In this document: positions 1 through 8,956 of the stretch, one piece after another
Layout: the number at the start of each line of letters is the position of its first letter
How positions within the stretch are numbered: the stretch's first letter is position 1
Program-made: the position numbers and the translations under genes
The notes under the pieces: model-generated
What the model saw: only the letters and a program-made list of their open reading frames with translations
The model's database searches: none
Told to the model about the DNA's origin: nothing
NCBI GenBank assembly: GCA_947494825.1
Contig: CANLWN010000002.1
Span: forward strand, 434,001-498,000
Source of the DNA: an uncultured Flavobacteriaceae bacterium
GTDB taxonomy: Bacteria; Bacteroidota; Bacteroidia; Flavobacteriales; Flavobacteriaceae
Direction of reading: 5' to 3'
DNA: 64,000 nt

Positions 1-461
1 AACTGGCACAGGGCGAAGTGGTTTACGATAGGCATGCGACCGCAACTCCCGATGGCGCGGATGTGGCCATCATCGTTGTGGGAGAAGTACCATATGCCGA
101 GTTTTTCGGTGATATTGGCCATGAATCCAATGAACTGACCTTGACGCTGACCCAGGAACACCAAAACTATATAAGTACCTATGCCGCCAAGGGCATCCCT
201 ACCGTGGTACTGCTTATCTCTGGTCGTCCCTTGGTGGTCACTGAACAAATTGAACAATCAAAGGCTTTTGTAGCAGCTTGGTTGCCGGGTTCGGAGGGAG
301 ATGGCATAGCAGAGGTATTATTCGGGGACTATGATTTTAAGGGAAAGCTACCACATTCATGGCCAAAATCCCTAGCGGATGTAAGGGGGACATACGGTCC
401 CAACTTTTGGGATAATACCATACGTCCGTTGTTTCGATTCGGGTATGGTTTAAATTATTGA
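1..461 (+). CDS. Glycoside hydrolase family 3 beta-glucosidase, C-terminal fragment
   Basis: This is the 3' end of a gene that begins before the window; the frame is open from base 3, giving about 152 residues. It matches the C-terminal alpha/beta sandwich of GH3 exo-beta-glucosidases: the stretch VAAWLPGSEGDGIAEVLFGD followed by KGKLPHSWP is the usual signature, and the end (RPLFRFGYGLNY) is where plain GH3 enzymes stop, so no fibronectin-like tail follows. GH3 enzymes release glucose from the non-reducing ends of beta-glucan oligosaccharides. The catalytic aspartate lies upstream and cannot be seen. The GH17, GH30, symporter and GH17 genes that follow on the same strand indicate beta-1,3-glucan (laminarin) breakdown. 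Confidence 0.9.
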   Translation, partial: LAQGEVVYDRHATATPDGADVAIIVVGEVPYAEFFGDIGHESNELTLTLTQEHQNYISTYAAKGIPTVVLLISGRPLVVTEQIEQSKAFVAAWLPGSEGDGIAEVLFGDYDFKGKLPHSWPKSLADVRGTYGPNFWDNTIRPLFRFGYGLNY

Positions 462-535
462 TATTATTTAAAAAACACTGTAAATGAAGCGTGAAAATTC
501 GCAATGCGTAATTCGAAAAGCCAAACAACAATACT

Positions 536-1825
536 ATGAAATCAATACTAAAAATTCTCCTTGCCGCAGGAATGGTAGCCATGCCCAACCATTCGTGTAA
601 GGAGAAAAAGAACAAGGAAGAAGAAACCCAAATACAAAAAGAAGTGACAGCTAAAACTATTTTAGGCAATCCGGATTATTTGGCCATATCCTATGGCGGA
701 TATAGAGAGACCACACGTGAGGTGCAACCTTCCCTGGCCGAACTCAAAGAGGATATGAAAATCCTCGCTGCCATGGGCATCAAAATAGTGCGAACTTACA
801 ATGTTCAATTGCAACAGGTTCCCAATTTGCTGAGGGCCATACGGGAGTTGAAGGAAGAAGACCCCCATTTTGAAATGTACGTAATGTTGGGTGCATGGAT
901 CGATTGTAAAAATGCATGGACCGATCTGGAACCCGACCACGAGGTGGAGAGCGAACAAAACGAAGGTGAAATTGCCCGGGCGGTAGCCTTGGCAAATGAA
1001 TATCCGGATATCGTAAAGATCATCGCCGTGGGCAATGAAGCCATGATAAAGTGGGCCACCAGTTACTACGTGCAACCTTGGGTCATCCTTAAATGGGTGA
1101 ACCACCTCCAGGAACTGAAGAAAAATGATGGGTTGCCCAAGGACCTATGGATTACCTGTTCCGACGATTTTGCCTCCTGGGGGGGCGGCGATGCAGCATA
1201 CCATACCGAAGATCTTGAAAAATTGGTGCATGCGGTGGACTACATTTCCATGCATACCTATGCCTATCACAATTCCCATTACAATCCAGAGTTTTGGGGC
1301 GTTCCCGAGGAGGAGGAACAACTTTCCGACATTGAAAAAATAGGTGCGGCCATGCTGCGCGCCAAGACCTTCGCCATGGCACAGTACGATTCTGTATCGG
1401 GTTATATAAAAAGTCTTGGTGTGGAGAAACCCATACACATAGGTGAAACCGGATGGGCCACAGTTTCGAACGGGCATTACGGACCTACTGGCTCCAAGGC
1501 AACGGATGAATACAAAGAGGCCCTGTACCACAAACATCTAAGGGAATGGACCAATGATGTCGGCATCTCTTGTTTCTATTTTGAAGCCTTCGATGAAAAA
1601 TGGAAGGATGCGCACAATGCCAAAGGTTCCGAGAACCATTTTGGCTTGTTTACCATAGATGGGCAGGCCAAATATGCACTTTGGGAATTGGTGGACCAGG
1701 GAATTTTCAAAGGCTTGACACGGAACGGGAATCCCATAACAAAAACCTATGATGGGGACACGGCCACCTTAATGGAAGGTGTTTTGGTACCCCCTCTTAA
1801 GAACGAACAAGCGGTGACCCAATGA
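536..1825 (+). CDS. GH17 endo-beta-1,3-glucanase-like lipoprotein
   Basis: 429 residues. The N-terminus is a lipoprotein signal with the likely lipidated Cys21 followed by a Lys/Glu-rich tether. The GH17 (beta/alpha)8 barrel fills the rest: AVGNEA gives the acid/base Glu168 and IGETGW gives the nucleophile Glu304, the two conserved GH17 strands. GH17 enzymes cleave internal beta-1,3-glucosidic bonds. A lipoprotein here would sit on the outer membrane, probably cell-surface exposed, and make oligosaccharides for import. It lies 74 bp after the GH3 gene and 50 bp before the GH30 gene in the same direction, which suggests one operon. Activity on laminarin is inferred from family and neighbours; exo-type or transglycosylating GH17 enzymes also exist. 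Confidence 0.9.
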   Translation: MKSILKILLAAGMVAMPNHSCKEKKNKEEETQIQKEVTAKTILGNPDYLAISYGGYRETTREVQPSLAELKEDMKILAAMGIKIVRTYNVQLQQVPNLLRAIRELKEEDPHFEMYVMLGAWIDCKNAWTDLEPDHEVESEQNEGEIARAVALANEYPDIVKIIAVGNEAMIKWATSYYVQPWVILKWVNHLQELKKNDGLPKDLWITCSDDFASWGGGDAAYHTEDLEKLVHAVDYISMHTYAYHNSHYNPEFWGVPEEEEQLSDIEKIGAAMLRAKTFAMAQYDSVSGYIKSLGVEKPIHIGETGWATVSNGHYGPTGSKATDEYKEALYHKHLREWTNDVGISCFYFEAFDEKWKDAHNAKGSENHFGLFTIDGQAKYALWELVDQGIFKGLTRNGNPITKTYDGDTATLMEGVLVPPLKNEQAVTQ

Positions 1826-1875
1826 CCAAGACACCAGGAGAGTTTTCATAGCCCCAACGGAAAAAAATTAGAACA

Positions 1876-3378
1876 ATGGACCGATTCAACAAATTTAACT
1901 TTATATTGATAGTTGCCGTGATGTTAAGTGCTTGTAGCGAAAAAAAGTTGGACGTCGAAGTTTATGAAACTTCGGCAGCGGGAAATAAGTTAAGCCCCGT
2001 TACCGAATTTCCCGAGGAAACGGGTAAATCGAAAATTACATTGTTACCGGAGCAAAAATTCCAGACCATTACCGGATTTGGCGGCTCCTTTACGGAAGCC
2101 TCGGCATATCTGTTGAACCAATTGGGTGGGGAGAACCGCAAAAAGATCATTGAGGCCTACTTCGGTGATAGCGGGGCCAGATACTCCCTTACACGAACCC
2201 ATATGAATTCCTGCGACTTTTCGCTGAGCAATTATTCTTATGCCCCAGTTGCAGGAGATAAGGAACTTGAACATTTCAGCATTGAAGAAGATCGTGATGA
2301 TATTATCTTTTTTATTCGAGAAGCCATGGTAGCCTCCCGGGAGGGTTTCAAAATCCTGGCATCGCCATGGACCGCGCCACCGTGGATGAAGGATAATAAT
2401 GATTGGAGGGGTGGCAAGCTGTTGCCCGAATATTACGATACCTGGGCCTTGTTTTTCTCGAAATACATAGACGCCTATAAGGCCGAGGGTATAGACATAT
2501 GGGGTTTTACGGTTGAAAATGAGCCTTTGGGCAATAACAACAACTGGGAAAGTATGCATTATACCCCCCAGGAGATGGCCAATTTTGTACAGCATCATCT
2601 AGGCCCAAAGCTGGCATCGGACGGGCATGAGGTTAAAATACTCGGCTATGATCAAAACCGTGGGGATGAGCTAAACGAATGGGTCAAGGTTATGTTTCAG
2701 GACGAAGCGTCCTCCAAATACTTTGATGGTACTGCCATACATTGGTATGCCAGCACCTTTGATTGGTTCCCGGAATCGCTACAGTTTGCGCATAATGCCG
2801 CTCCCACAAAACACCTGATACAGTCCGAAGCCTGCGTGGATGCCGAAGTGCCCAAATGGAATGATGATGCCTGGTATTGGTCTAAAGAAGCAACGGATTG
2901 GGGCTGGGATTGGGCACCGGAACATGAAAAACACTTGCACCCCAAATATGCACCGGTCTACCGCTATGCACGAGACATTATTGGTTGCCTAAACAATTGG
3001 GTAGACGGCTGGGTAGACTGGAATATGGTCCTGGATAGACAGGGCGGGCCCAATTGGTTTAAAAATTGGTGTGTGGCACCGGTCATTGTCGACCCAGAAA
3101 AAGATGAAGTATACTTTACCCCCATATACTATACTTTAACCCATTTTAGTAAATACATAAGACCTGGTGCTGTGCGCATAGGGTTTGAAAACTCGGATGA
3201 CTCCTTAATGGCTACTGCGGTCAAAAATCCAGACGAATCCATTGTTGTAGTGCTTTTAAACCAGGATCTGGAAGCAAAGAATTTTGAACTCATTTTGGGA
3301 GAAAGCACTCAGCGAATATCCATAGGTGCACAAGCAATACAAACTGTGGTGATAAAAAAACCAACGAATACTAACTAA
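1876..3378 (+). CDS. GH30 beta-glucanase/glucosidase lipoprotein
   Basis: 500 residues with a lipoprotein signal ending at Cys20 (MLSAC). The GH30 core is clear: GFGGSFTEA near residue 68, the SPWTAPPWMK strand near 163, acid/base Glu216 in VENEP, and nucleophile Glu318 in QSEAC. The C-terminal 70 residues form the small beta-sandwich typical of GH30. Laminarin carries beta-1,6-linked glucose branches, and bacterial GH30 enzymes in laminarin loci commonly act on beta-1,6 bonds, so removal of branches is the best guess for its role next to the GH17 backbone enzyme. Glucosylceramidase-type activity belongs to the same family and cannot be excluded from sequence alone. Confidence 0.9.
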   Translation: MDRFNKFNFILIVAVMLSACSEKKLDVEVYETSAAGNKLSPVTEFPEETGKSKITLLPEQKFQTITGFGGSFTEASAYLLNQLGGENRKKIIEAYFGDSGARYSLTRTHMNSCDFSLSNYSYAPVAGDKELEHFSIEEDRDDIIFFIREAMVASREGFKILASPWTAPPWMKDNNDWRGGKLLPEYYDTWALFFSKYIDAYKAEGIDIWGFTVENEPLGNNNNWESMHYTPQEMANFVQHHLGPKLASDGHEVKILGYDQNRGDELNEWVKVMFQDEASSKYFDGTAIHWYASTFDWFPESLQFAHNAAPTKHLIQSEACVDAEVPKWNDDAWYWSKEATDWGWDWAPEHEKHLHPKYAPVYRYARDIIGCLNNWVDGWVDWNMVLDRQGGPNWFKNWCVAPVIVDPEKDEVYFTPIYYTLTHFSKYIRPGAVRIGFENSDDSLMATAVKNPDESIVVVLLNQDLEAKNFELILGESTQRISIGAQAIQTVVIKKPTNTN

Positions 3379-3390
3379 AACACGATCATT

Positions 3391-4956
3391 ATGTCAAATG
3401 TAAAAACCACCAGAAAAGATAGAGTCCCTGTTGGGCAAAAAGCAGCCTTTGGAGCAGGTCATTTTATACTGAATATCTTACCTGGCACGCTAGGTGTTTT
3501 TATTCAGTTCTTCTTACTTACAGCTTGGGGAGTTGACCCGTTATGGGCCGGACTTTTAGGAGGTTTGCCAAGAATATTTGACGCCATAACGGACCCGATA
3601 ATGGGTTTTATTTCCGACAATACAAAGTCGCAATGGGGACGAAGAAGACCCTACATTTTTTTAGGAGCTATCATTAGCGGTATACTCTTCTTTTTAATGT
3701 GGCAGTTGGATGACAATGCCTCACAATCATACATTATCTGGCATGTCATGATTGTACAAATCCTGTTCCTTGTTGGAAACACCATGTTCGCAACACCATT
3801 GGTAGGTTTGGGCTATGAAATGACGTCTGATTATAATGAAAGAACGCGATTGATGAGTTTTGCCAACAGTATGGGGCAAATTGCTTGGATGATCGTGCCT
3901 TGGTTGTATGTAATTATTCCGGACTCAAACACATTTAATACGCAAACGGAAGGTGTTCGTACCATGGCCCTTATTGTAGGTGCCATGTGCGTTGTATTTG
4001 GAATTCTTCCAGCCTTGTTTTGTAGAGGAATTGATTCCGCAAATATGGAGAACCGAAAGGAAATTAATTTTAGAACACTTGCTTCCAACATGAAAGAATT
4101 GTTTGTTGGTATTGTTCAAGTTTCTAAAAACAAGCCTTTTATGAAACTTTGTGCCGCCACGTTTTTAGTTTTTAATGGATTTCAACTGGTAGCGGCATTC
4201 GGTGTTTTCATCATTGTATTTTATATGTACAACGGTAGTTATGAACTAGCCGGTACGTGGCCTGCGTGGTTTAACACAATCAATGCCATGATCACCGCCT
4301 TTTTAGTGATACCTATTATTTCAAGAATGGCGAATAAATGGGGAAAAAGAAAGGCTTTTATAATATCCACAGCTTTATCAGTTGTTGGCTATCTTCTAAA
4401 ATGGTGGGGGTTTGATAAAGAACTGAACAATGAGTTCAATCAAACTGGATTCGGGAAAGGACTAAACTCAGCGGTAGGTTCGCTCTTCGAGTCGTTAAAC
4501 CCCGTATTGGATAACATTGGAATGTCATGGTTTAGCATAGACCCCGGCAGTGAAATTCCATGGCTTATCTTCGTCCCAATTCCGTTATTTGCCTTCGGAA
4601 TGGGTGGGTTATTTACATTGATGATGTCCATGACCGCCGATGTTTGCGATCTGGATGAGTTAAATAACGGCATGCCTAGAAAAGAGGGTACTTTTGGCGC
4701 TATTTACTGGTGGATGGTTAAATTGGGCCAAGCTATTGCACTTGTTTTAGGTGGATTAATATTGAAAATCGTTGGATTTGACCCGAATGTCGCTGAGCAA
4801 ACATTGGATACAATGAACAGACTTAGAGTTGCCGATATCATAATTCCATCGCTTACCGCAGCACTTGCCATATGGGTGATGTGGAAGTATAGCCTTAGCG
4901 AAAAGAGAGCCAAGGAAATTAAAGCCGAATTAGTCGAGCGAAGAGGTGAACTTTAA
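3391..4956 (+). CDS. GPH-family (MFS) sugar:cation symporter
   Basis: 521 residues, about 12 hydrophobic segments. Features of the glycoside-pentoside-hexuronide:cation symporter branch of MFS are visible: DAITDPIMGFISD in the first membrane pair, then the loop WGRRRPYIFLGA, and in the second half a similar DVCDLDELNNG motif before a transmembrane stretch. The central cytoplasmic loop (around residues 210-235) and a long insertion near residues 330-385 separate the halves. It follows the GH30 stop by 12 bp and probably brings glucose or short beta-glucans across the inner membrane. Codon use looks more A+T-rich, with many TTA leucines, than in the flanking glycosidase genes. Confidence 0.87.
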   Translation: MSNVKTTRKDRVPVGQKAAFGAGHFILNILPGTLGVFIQFFLLTAWGVDPLWAGLLGGLPRIFDAITDPIMGFISDNTKSQWGRRRPYIFLGAIISGILFFLMWQLDDNASQSYIIWHVMIVQILFLVGNTMFATPLVGLGYEMTSDYNERTRLMSFANSMGQIAWMIVPWLYVIIPDSNTFNTQTEGVRTMALIVGAMCVVFGILPALFCRGIDSANMENRKEINFRTLASNMKELFVGIVQVSKNKPFMKLCAATFLVFNGFQLVAAFGVFIIVFYMYNGSYELAGTWPAWFNTINAMITAFLVIPIISRMANKWGKRKAFIISTALSVVGYLLKWWGFDKELNNEFNQTGFGKGLNSAVGSLFESLNPVLDNIGMSWFSIDPGSEIPWLIFVPIPLFAFGMGGLFTLMMSMTADVCDLDELNNGMPRKEGTFGAIYWWMVKLGQAIALVLGGLILKIVGFDPNVAEQTLDTMNRLRVADIIIPSLTAALAIWVMWKYSLSEKRAKEIKAELVERRGEL

Positions 4957-4999
4957 CCTAAATTTGAATAAACCTAATAGTACAATTTAAACGAACACT

Positions 5000-5887
5000 A
5001 TGTCGTCAAATAGAAAAGAAAAATTTTTGGCGTTGGCCGCTTTGGACTACGCGGGTAAGACCACAAAAGAACTAAAAAGTCTCTGCAAACAAGTCTTGGA
5101 AGAAGGCATGCACGGTCTCTGTTTTAGTCCCTATACGGAGGGGCAGAAGCCAGGAGACCAAATTTCGGAAGACCAAATACGCAGAAGAATGGAAATCATT
5201 GCGCCCTACACCAAGTGGATCCGTTCTTTTTCCTGTACGGAGGGAAACGAAGCCATTCCCCGTATCGCTAGGGAATTCGGTATCAAAACGTTGGTGGGAG
5301 CATGGTTGGGCGACGACCCAAAGATCAATAAAAAAGAAGTGGAAAACCTTATTCACTTGGCCAATGAAGGTTATGTGGATATAGCCGCAGTAGGGAATGA
5401 AGTTATGCTACGGGGCGATCTAACAGAAGATGAACTATTGGGTTTTATGCAGCAAGTTAAGGAGGCCGTTCCAGACATCCCGGTGGGTTATGTGGATGCC
5501 TACTACGAGTTTACGGAACGACCCAGGATAACCGAGGCTTGTGATGTTGTTTTAGCCAATTGTTATCCCTTTTGGGAAGGCTGTGACCTGGATTATTCCC
5601 TACTGTATATGAAAGATATGTTTCAAAGAGCGCTCAAGGCCGGTAATGGGAAGAAGGTCATCATTTCGGAAACAGGTTGGCCCAGTCAAGGGACAAGTCT
5701 GGAAGGTGCCTTCCCGTCCTACGAAAACGCCTTGAAATATTTTATGAACACAATAAAATGGTCAGAGGAAGATGATATCGAAGTATTCTACTTTTCATCC
5801 TTTGACGAATCGTGGAAAGTAGGGGCCGAAGGCGATGTTGGGGCGTATTGGGGGCTTTGGGACAAGGACGAACAAGTGAAATTTTAA
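5000..5887 (+). CDS. GH17 glycoside hydrolase without signal peptide
   Basis: 295 residues, close to a bare GH17 barrel. AVGNEVM gives acid/base Glu134 and ISETGWP gives nucleophile Glu224, so both catalytic glutamates are present. The N-terminus (MSSNRKEKF) is hydrophilic with no signal peptide or lipobox, so the enzyme should be cytoplasmic, in contrast to the GH17 lipoprotein upstream. Following the symporter gene by 43 bp, it most likely finishes beta-1,3-oligosaccharides after import. The two GH17 proteins are only distantly alike outside the active-site strands. Substrate is inferred from context. Confidence 0.88.
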   Translation: MSSNRKEKFLALAALDYAGKTTKELKSLCKQVLEEGMHGLCFSPYTEGQKPGDQISEDQIRRRMEIIAPYTKWIRSFSCTEGNEAIPRIAREFGIKTLVGAWLGDDPKINKKEVENLIHLANEGYVDIAAVGNEVMLRGDLTEDELLGFMQQVKEAVPDIPVGYVDAYYEFTERPRITEACDVVLANCYPFWEGCDLDYSLLYMKDMFQRALKAGNGKKVIISETGWPSQGTSLEGAFPSYENALKYFMNTIKWSEEDDIEVFYFSSFDESWKVGAEGDVGAYWGLWDKDEQVKF

Positions 5888-5939
5888 ACAAAAAGTTCCC
5901 TGGGACTACCCGATTTGTTTCCAAACGTAATCCGGGAAA

Positions 5940-6221
5940 TTAGACAATTTCGGCGCTCAATCCTGCCTGCAACAATCTACTGCAGCGCGGCTTTAAATCA
6001 TCGTACTCACCTGTCTTAACGGTACACTTGCCGTTGTAATGTACAATGAGCGAACATTGTTCTGCCTGTTCCGGGGTGTGCTCGCAGACATCCACCAAGG
6101 TCTCAATAACGTGCTCAAAGGTATTTACATCGTCATTGAACAGGACAATTTCGTTCTGCTTTAGGGTCTCTTCTTCTAAAAGCAGCTCTTCAGAAAGTTT
6201 TTCCTTAGTGCCCATAGACAA
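5940..6221 (-). CDS. clpS: ATP-dependent Clp protease adaptor ClpS
   Basis: 93 residues. The ClpS fold is recognisable from IVLFNDDVNTFEHVIETL, with the NDD/NTF motif used to grip ClpA/ClpC and N-degron substrates, and a later VHYNGKCTVKTGEY strand that corresponds to the VHxxGxxxxxxG part of the adaptor. ClpS delivers N-end-rule substrates to the ClpAP-type unfoldase. An acidic extension precedes the fold. A second Met at residue 3 is an equally possible start. It is convergent with the GH17 gene; the 52-bp gap contains only a weak imperfect inverted repeat. Confidence 0.93.
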   Translation of the reverse strand: MSMGTKEKLSEELLLEEETLKQNEIVLFNDDVNTFEHVIETLVDVCEHTPEQAEQCSLIVHYNGKCTVKTGEYDDLKPRCSRLLQAGLSAEIV

Positions 6222-6284
6222 GATATTTTGTACTAATATAACAATTTTTGTACACTAAAAAAGCCAAAAAAAGTGTGTGTTCCT

Positions 6285-6314
6285 CACAAAAAAGTGCCCT
6301 GGACGGACACTTTT
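6285..6314 (-). terminator. Rho-independent terminator of the metalloprotease gene
   Basis: On the minus strand a 10-bp stem (AAAAGTGTCC against GGGCACTTTT, one G-U pair) closes a 5-nt loop and runs into a T tract. It starts 35 bp beyond the stop of the M57-like gene and before clpS. Confidence 0.7.
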
Positions 6315-6348
6315 AAGGTATTGTAGACAAACTCCAGGGGTATCTCTC

Positions 6349-7206
6349 TCAATAAAGGAAATTGAGCGAAATAACATCGTTATTATTAAATTCTCCATCC
6401 TCGCTGCTACTAAAACAGGCCAGCATCAAGGAGGTGGGGTCAAAACCGTTAGGGGTGCCAGGAATGGGGTTGGCACCGATACTACCCACGCCTTCGTTGA
6501 TATTCTCCCCACAGCTTTGACGACTGAACCAATCCGTATGCCTAAAGCCTACGGAATGCCCCATCTCATGGGTAATAACATGTTCATTTACATTGGTGGA
6601 AAAAGCATCCAGCCCATAAATCTGAATAAACTTATTTGGGTCGCCCCCGCTGGGAAAGCCTGCAGACCCTCCACTACCGGAGCGGTTTGGGTTGTGGTAT
6701 ACCACCATATCCCTGCTTTGAAAATTGGTGCCAAAGGACAGCGAAAATGAAATGCTCAGGTTTAAATTGTTATAATTGTTCACGGCCCACTGTAGTGCCG
6801 TACGCTCCTTGTTGGAGAGCCCAAAACCACCACCTCCGGTATAGCCAATAATCGTTAGCGTCCTGGGGCTTACCAGATTGTTGGTGTAGTAATTTTTATC
6901 GGTGGTCTCCAATTGCTCCATGCTTTCGAGCTGTGCCTTGGTAAAGGTGATGTCGTCCTCGATCTGATAACGCTGTTCCACACTGCCATCGGGTAGGTGA
7001 AAGTCGATAACCTCAATTTCCCCGGCATTGTAAAAATTCCGCTTCAACAAGCTTACCACCTTGTCCGTTATTTCCAAGGGAGCTGCCTGCTCTGCAGGTT
7101 CTTCCGCAATCTGGGGTTCGGTTACATCCGGTTCGTTATCCTTTTGGCAGGATATTAAAAAAAGTAAAAAAATACTGAAAAGTAAGGGGGATTTTAAATT
7201 CTTCAT
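6349..7206 (-). CDS. M57-like zinc metalloprotease lipoprotein
   Basis: 285 residues. A lipoprotein signal ends at Cys20 (FLISC). After an acidic linker and a small N-terminal domain, the C-terminal half carries the metzincin-like motif HEMGHSVGFRHTD (residues 213-225), giving two zinc-binding histidines, the general-base glutamate and the third histidine. This matches the Bacteroidota M57 (HEIGH) peptidase group, whose members usually end in Asn/Phe-rich sequence as here (NNDVISLNFLY). Gly/Ser-rich turns near 175-190 are also typical. It is probably an envelope or surface protease of unknown substrate, transcribed alone between terminator and prmA operon. Confidence 0.8.
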   Translation of the reverse strand: MKNLKSPLLFSIFLLFLISCQKDNEPDVTEPQIAEEPAEQAAPLEITDKVVSLLKRNFYNAGEIEVIDFHLPDGSVEQRYQIEDDITFTKAQLESMEQLETTDKNYYTNNLVSPRTLTIIGYTGGGGFGLSNKERTALQWAVNNYNNLNLSISFSLSFGTNFQSRDMVVYHNPNRSGSGGSAGFPSGGDPNKFIQIYGLDAFSTNVNEHVITHEMGHSVGFRHTDWFSRQSCGENINEGVGSIGANPIPGTPNGFDPTSLMLACFSSSEDGEFNNNDVISLNFLY

Positions 7207-7316
7207 GGTACATAAGGTGTTTAGGTTAAAATAAATTTTGAAATTTGAGGAATTTACTTACAATACTTACCTTATGTACGGGGGAAGCTATGGGTCCAGA
7301 TGTTAAATTTTAAGTT

Positions 7317-8156
7317 TTATTTAAGAACGTTGAAGTGCAGTGCCACCCAGTTATTTTTTTGCAACCGACTCTTAAGCATCATGCCTGCTTCGGCACATTT
7401 TTTAGCAATCCGGGAAACGTCCTCCGTATAAAAACCGCTTAAAAAAAGACTGCCCGAAGGACGGAGACAAGCCACATAGGTGGGAATGTCCGCCAATAAT
7501 ATATTTCTGTTGATGTTGGCCAGAATGGTATCGTAGGTCCGCTTTCCCAAAAGGGTGGCATCGCCCTCATACACCTTGATGTGGCCGCAGTTGTTCCGCC
7601 TTATATTCTCCAGGGCATTCACATAGCACCAATGGTCTATATCCATGGCATTTACTGTGGTTGCACCCTTCATGGCGGCAAGAATGGCCAATACGCCGGT
7701 ACCGCTACCCATGTCCAGAACAGATTTTCCCTTAAAATCGTTGTGCAACATATGGGTGATCATAAGATGGGTGGTCTCATGGTGGCCTGTGCCAAAACTC
7801 ATTTTTGGCTCTATGACAATATCGTACCGTACTTGGGGCTTTTCATGAAAAGGGGCACGGACCACACAGTCATCGCCCACTTGGATAGGGTCAAAACTCG
7901 CTTCCCAAACCGCATTCCAGTTTTGCTGTGCTATTTCCTTAGCGCTGTAGCCAATATCAAAACTAGAACCATGTAGCACCCTGAGGTTCTGCACCATGGA
8001 CTCCCTCCAATCGGCCTTCTTAATATAGGCCAGGACACCATCTTCGGTTTCCACAAAACTTTCAAATCCCGCCTCGCCCAATTCCGCTATGAGAATATCG
8101 GTTCCTGGCTGCACCGGGTTTACCGTAAAGCGATATTCTAAATAGCTATTTTCCAT
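7317..8156 (-). CDS. prmA: Ribosomal protein L11 methyltransferase
   Basis: 279 residues, normal PrmA length. An N-terminal substrate-recognition domain (about 1-60) precedes a Rossmann methyltransferase with the PrmA-specific KMSFGTGHHETT (118-129) and the SAM-binding LDMGSGTGVLAI (147-158). NINRNI late in the fold corresponds to the NPPY-like catalytic strand. It trimethylates ribosomal protein L11 in the cytoplasm. The start lies 5 bp after the tpiA stop, so the two are co-transcribed. Confidence 0.95.
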   Translation of the reverse strand: MENSYLEYRFTVNPVQPGTDILIAELGEAGFESFVETEDGVLAYIKKADWRESMVQNLRVLHGSSFDIGYSAKEIAQQNWNAVWEASFDPIQVGDDCVVRAPFHEKPQVRYDIVIEPKMSFGTGHHETTHLMITHMLHNDFKGKSVLDMGSGTGVLAILAAMKGATTVNAMDIDHWCYVNALENIRRNNCGHIKVYEGDATLLGKRTYDTILANINRNILLADIPTYVACLRPSGSLFLSGFYTEDVSRIAKKCAEAGMMLKSRLQKNNWVALHFNVLK

Positions 8157-8161
8157 GGGGG

Positions 8162-8911
8162 TTAAATGGCCTTGATAATCGCCACAAAATCGTCCGCCAC
8201 CAGAGAAGCACCTCCTATCAGCCCTCCGTCCACATCCGGTTTGGAAAAAATCTCCTCGGCATTTGAAGGCTTTACGCTACCACCGTACAACACGGAAACC
8301 TGGTTGGCTATAGCCGTATCGTAGGCCTCGGCAATCGTCTTACGGATAAAGGCGTGCATTTCCTGCGCCTGTTCCGGTGAAGCGGTCTCTCCCGTCCCTA
8401 TGGCCCAGACCGGCTCGTAGGCCAATATAATATTGCCCCAAGCCGAGGATGGCAGGTCAAAGAGTGCGTTCTTAAGCTGCGCTTCCACCACGGAGAAATG
8501 ATTGCTCGATTTTCGATCTTCCAGTTCTTCCCCAAAGCAGAACATGACGCGCATATTTTTCTCCAAGGCAGTACCCACCTTTTTCGCGAGGATTTCATCG
8601 TCCTCCCCAAAATAGGCCCGGCGTTCGGAATGTCCTAGAATAACCGTATCTATCCTGATATGTATCAGCATATCAGCAGAAATTTCCCCGGTATACGCAC
8701 CACTATCCGCAAAATGCATATTCTGTGCAATGACCTGAATGGCAGAGCCTTCCAGCGTACGAATGGCCCCACTGAGGTTTACATAGGTGGGTGCCACCAT
8801 GACCTCGGCCTCGGTGTCCGGAAGTTTGGCCGCAAGTTCCGTTAACAGTGCTTCCGTCTCCGCCAGATTTTTGTTCATTTTCCAGTTCCCTGCAACTATT
8901 TTACTTCTCAT
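8162..8911 (-). CDS. tpiA: Triose-phosphate isomerase
   Basis: 249 residues, a full-length TIM barrel. Catalytic residues are in place: Asn9 and Lys11 (AGNWKMN), His94 (ILGHSERR), Glu166 (AYEPVWAIGTG), and the phosphate-binding YGGSVKP and GGASL near the end. It interconverts dihydroxyacetone phosphate and glyceraldehyde 3-phosphate in glycolysis. It is part of the minus-strand cluster DUF1599 - DoxX - four-helix remnant - tpiA - prmA, an order seen in several flavobacteria. Confidence 0.97.
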   Translation of the reverse strand: MRSKIVAGNWKMNKNLAETEALLTELAAKLPDTEAEVMVAPTYVNLSGAIRTLEGSAIQVIAQNMHFADSGAYTGEISADMLIHIRIDTVILGHSERRAYFGEDDEILAKKVGTALEKNMRVMFCFGEELEDRKSSNHFSVVEAQLKNALFDLPSSAWGNIILAYEPVWAIGTGETASPEQAQEMHAFIRKTIAEAYDTAIANQVSVLYGGSVKPSNAEEIFSKPDVDGGLIGGASLVADDFVAIIKAI

Positions 8912-8956
8912 GATGTTGTTATGTTTGGTGTTTAGTGTTATTTCCTAGGTGGAATG

